From Clostridium sp. (lineage in GTDB: Bacteria > Bacillota > Clostridia > Lachnospirales > Lachnospiraceae), in assembly GCA_023664605.1 (NCBI GenBank), contig JAMPFF010000015.1, forward strand, positions 1-62,927: 62,927 nucleotides of DNA. Direction: 5' to 3'. The notes below the pieces were generated by a model, which did not search any database, was not told the origin of the DNA, and saw only the letters and a list, made by a program, of their open reading frames with translations. The position numbers and the translations under genes were made by a program. Shown piece by piece: positions 61,148 to 62,927 of the stretch (the first letter of the stretch is position 1; the number at the start of each line of letters is the position of its first letter).

Positions 61148-62693
61148 TCACTGCCCCATCTGTCCAATATAGTCATCCAGAAAATCGATTCTTTTATCAA
61201 TATATTCGTAAATATATTCATCCGACCAGTAATCACTGTTTACCGGCCAAAGCCATGCGTTTCTCGCATATGCGCCGGAAGAATAGAGATATTGATACTG
61301 TGCGTCTACAATTTCTATCAAACTTTCTTTCGTAATAATATCGCTTCTTAATTCCTGCCAGCGTTCCCACGTCAGCCGCCCTATTTCATCCGGGTCGTAC
61401 AGATACAACTGATAAATATCCGGCGCCCAGTTCCATGTACTCTCCAGATTCCTCTGCTGATATTTGTTAAAATGGCAGTCATATTCATTGCAATAGGAAT
61501 TACCCCAGGTCATATTAAGATCCCACGGAACTTTAATAAAACTATAACTGCCGTCCTGCTGATAATCCGCCCACAGAAACATATTTTTCTGCATATTATC
61601 ATCAGCCGCAGCAAGCAGAAGAAACAGATTATAATCTATCGCGTTTTCCATATTCAAAAGCGCTTTCCCCGCATCATAGTCCGTAAAATCCTCGGTTAAA
61701 AAAAGCGATATCCACTGTTTAAGCGGCTCCCAGTCCTTTTCCATATGCTCCGTCGGATATTTCATAACAAAATGCGGCTCCATATCATCCGTCAATTCAC
61801 TGTAGAAATCATCCTCTCCCGGATACCCCATCTGCTTCCATTTATATAAAATATCTTTTCCGTTCAAATCAAGCTCTTTTCTGTCTATCTGCTCCGATAT
61901 GCCATAAACGCCTCTGTATTTCCCATCCTTAACAAGCTCCACATATTCCATGCCGATACCCTCGTCATGAGAGACCTGATTGCTTTGGGCGATTCTTTTC
62001 CAGACTTCATAAGAAACCTTATTATGTATCATGCCGTCGTCATCATAGAGTGAATGCAGTATCCAGTCGTCGTCCTGACGCATTCCCAGAAGAGAGACTT
62101 TTTCTTTCGTTAAAGTTAATTTATAATTTGATTTATCATACTGGCGGGTGGTATTGCCCCGTATATGCCATGCGCACTCCATGTCCGCCATACCCCCCCC
62201 CTGGACGATACGGGTCGTACAGCCACATACTGCCAATGCTTTCCCCGTTTTCCTCCATTTCGGTTGTTAAACATAAAACCGGCATTCCCGTAAAATATAC
62301 ATTATACATCCAGCACTGGGTTTCGGTTATCCAGAATAGACGAAATACCTGATTACTGCCGATTGCGCCCGCCTTGTCCGCAAAAGCTTCTTCTTCCAGA
62401 AAATAGAGTTCTCCCTCCGGTACGGATAATCTTCCTTGAAAATTTTCTTTTTCTAAAGACTGTGGAATCAGTAGTATATTATTATCGTTATCATAGGCTA
62501 TTTTCGTATCCGATAAGGTGACGCGCGGTTCCAAAAAAATTTCCTCTTTTCCTGCACACAACGTCTCAATCTCCTCCATGGGAAGAACCTGCACATTCAT
62601 AATGCCCTTATCAAACGCACCCTGCACATGTTCCAGATTCAGATACAGTATCAGAATAAACAGCGATATCGCGATAAGCCGCAATTTCTTCAT
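61148..62693 (-). pseudogene. CotH-family kinase gene, cassette B, frameshifted at a G9 tract
   Basis: Two frames make one CotH-like protein of about 515 residues. The first (62693 down to about 62200) has a signal or anchor helix (LRLIAISLFILILYLN) and ends its true sequence at SIGSMWLYDPYRPGGG. The second (from about 62190) continues with MADMECAWHIRGNTTRQYDK and contains WDLNMTWGNSYCNEYDCH, matching the cassette A motif. Joining needs 8 (or 11) G instead of 9. Start: AAAGGAG stands 14 nt before the ATG, rather far. It lies directly before the VTC gene. It could be a phase-variable gene, a real mutation or a sequencing error. Confidence 0.75.
62193..62201 (-). repeat. G9 homopolymer inside cotH of cassette B
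   Basis: Nine C on the plus strand (nine G on the coding strand) lie exactly where the two cotH frames meet. Loss of one G restores the reading frame. Confidence 0.9.
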
Positions 62694-62852
62694 ATGTAAT
62701 ATATTGTCTCCTTTCCGGACAAAATCTTTTTCACTTATCATATATTTTGTGTTTTACCTGGGTAAAAAAATACATACATTGTTATTTTATACTATATGTA
62801 GTGGATATTCAAGTAAATCGGTATGTTTAGACAAAAATATGGGATAGAAAGT

Positions 62853-62885
62853 AAAAAAGACAGCTTTGGAATCGCTGTCCTTTTT
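62853..62885 (-). terminator. terminator of a gene beyond the right edge
   Basis: GACAGC (62859-62864) pairs with GCTGTC (62874-62879). On the minus strand six T follow the stem (62853-62858), which fits a gene running leftward from outside the window; a T run on the plus side makes it able to work both ways. Confidence 0.7.
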
Positions 62886-62927
62886 AGAGAAGGTATTTCT
62901 TTCTTATGGGGTATAGCAAAAAACTAT

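Overview
The window looks like chromosome of an anaerobic, spore-forming, motile Firmicute of the Lachnospiraceae/Clostridia type. The evidence is a reverse rubrerythrin beside a PerR-like regulator, CotH kinases, a flagellin, clostridial proS, sugar ABC systems without their own ATPase, and Gram-positive ribosome binding sites throughout. The species cannot be named from sequence alone.

Layout. (1) 1-6.4 kb: a tRNA-Phe cut by the left edge, a GT-C glycosyltransferase, an anchored amidase, and a BlaI/M56 sensor pair whose leader holds a 206-bp MITE-like palindrome. (2) 6.4-13.3 kb: an AT-rich vanG-type operon, vanR-vanS-vanW-vanG-vanXY-vanT, predicted to make D-Ala-D-Ser peptidoglycan termini; VanR-type 11-bp repeats precede vanR and vanW. 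vanT ends in a relic of a second blaI gene. (3) 13.4-14.0 kb: a type III (RNA antitoxin) toxin-antitoxin locus: consensus promoter, two 46-bp repeats, terminator, CptN-like toxin gene. (4) 14-27 kb: an HTH-PurM fusion, an HlyD-like adaptor, two sugar ABC permeases and three tandem ~800-residue lipoproteins that appear to fuse a propeller-like domain to a solute-binding domain, with paired hairpins at most gene junctions.

(5) 27-34.4 kb: a zinc macrodomain protein, a flagellin, a RelE/ParE-type toxin with a 50-residue antitoxin, an AAA/DUF4143 ATPase, and an OmpR-type two-component system. Its own promoter contains an 11-bp direct-repeat box that recurs with identical geometry upstream of the ABC operon, the amidase and one orphan site after the flagellin, which suggests one regulon. 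(6) 34.4-43.5 kb: proS, an O-antigen-ligase-like protein, an AI-2E/PerM exporter, an RluA-type pseudouridine synthase, a second two-component system, and perR plus rubrerythrin with a 7-1-7 Fur-family box. (7) 43.5-57.3 kb: a PTPS-related membrane protein, two Rpn/PD-(D/E)XK proteins, a VTC-DUF4956-CotH cassette, Hsp20, and a TetR-controlled RND pump with a very long coiled-coil insert. (8) 57.4-62.9 kb: tRNA-Leu and tRNA-Tyr, a GH13 amylase, and a second CotH-VTC-DUF4956 cassette whose cotH is interrupted at a G9 tract.

The main theme is the cell envelope: antibiotic sensing, altered peptidoglycan, surface glycans, efflux and possible polyphosphate synthesis, with small toxin and mobile elements between. 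All calls come from reading the sequence; no database or structure search was run.
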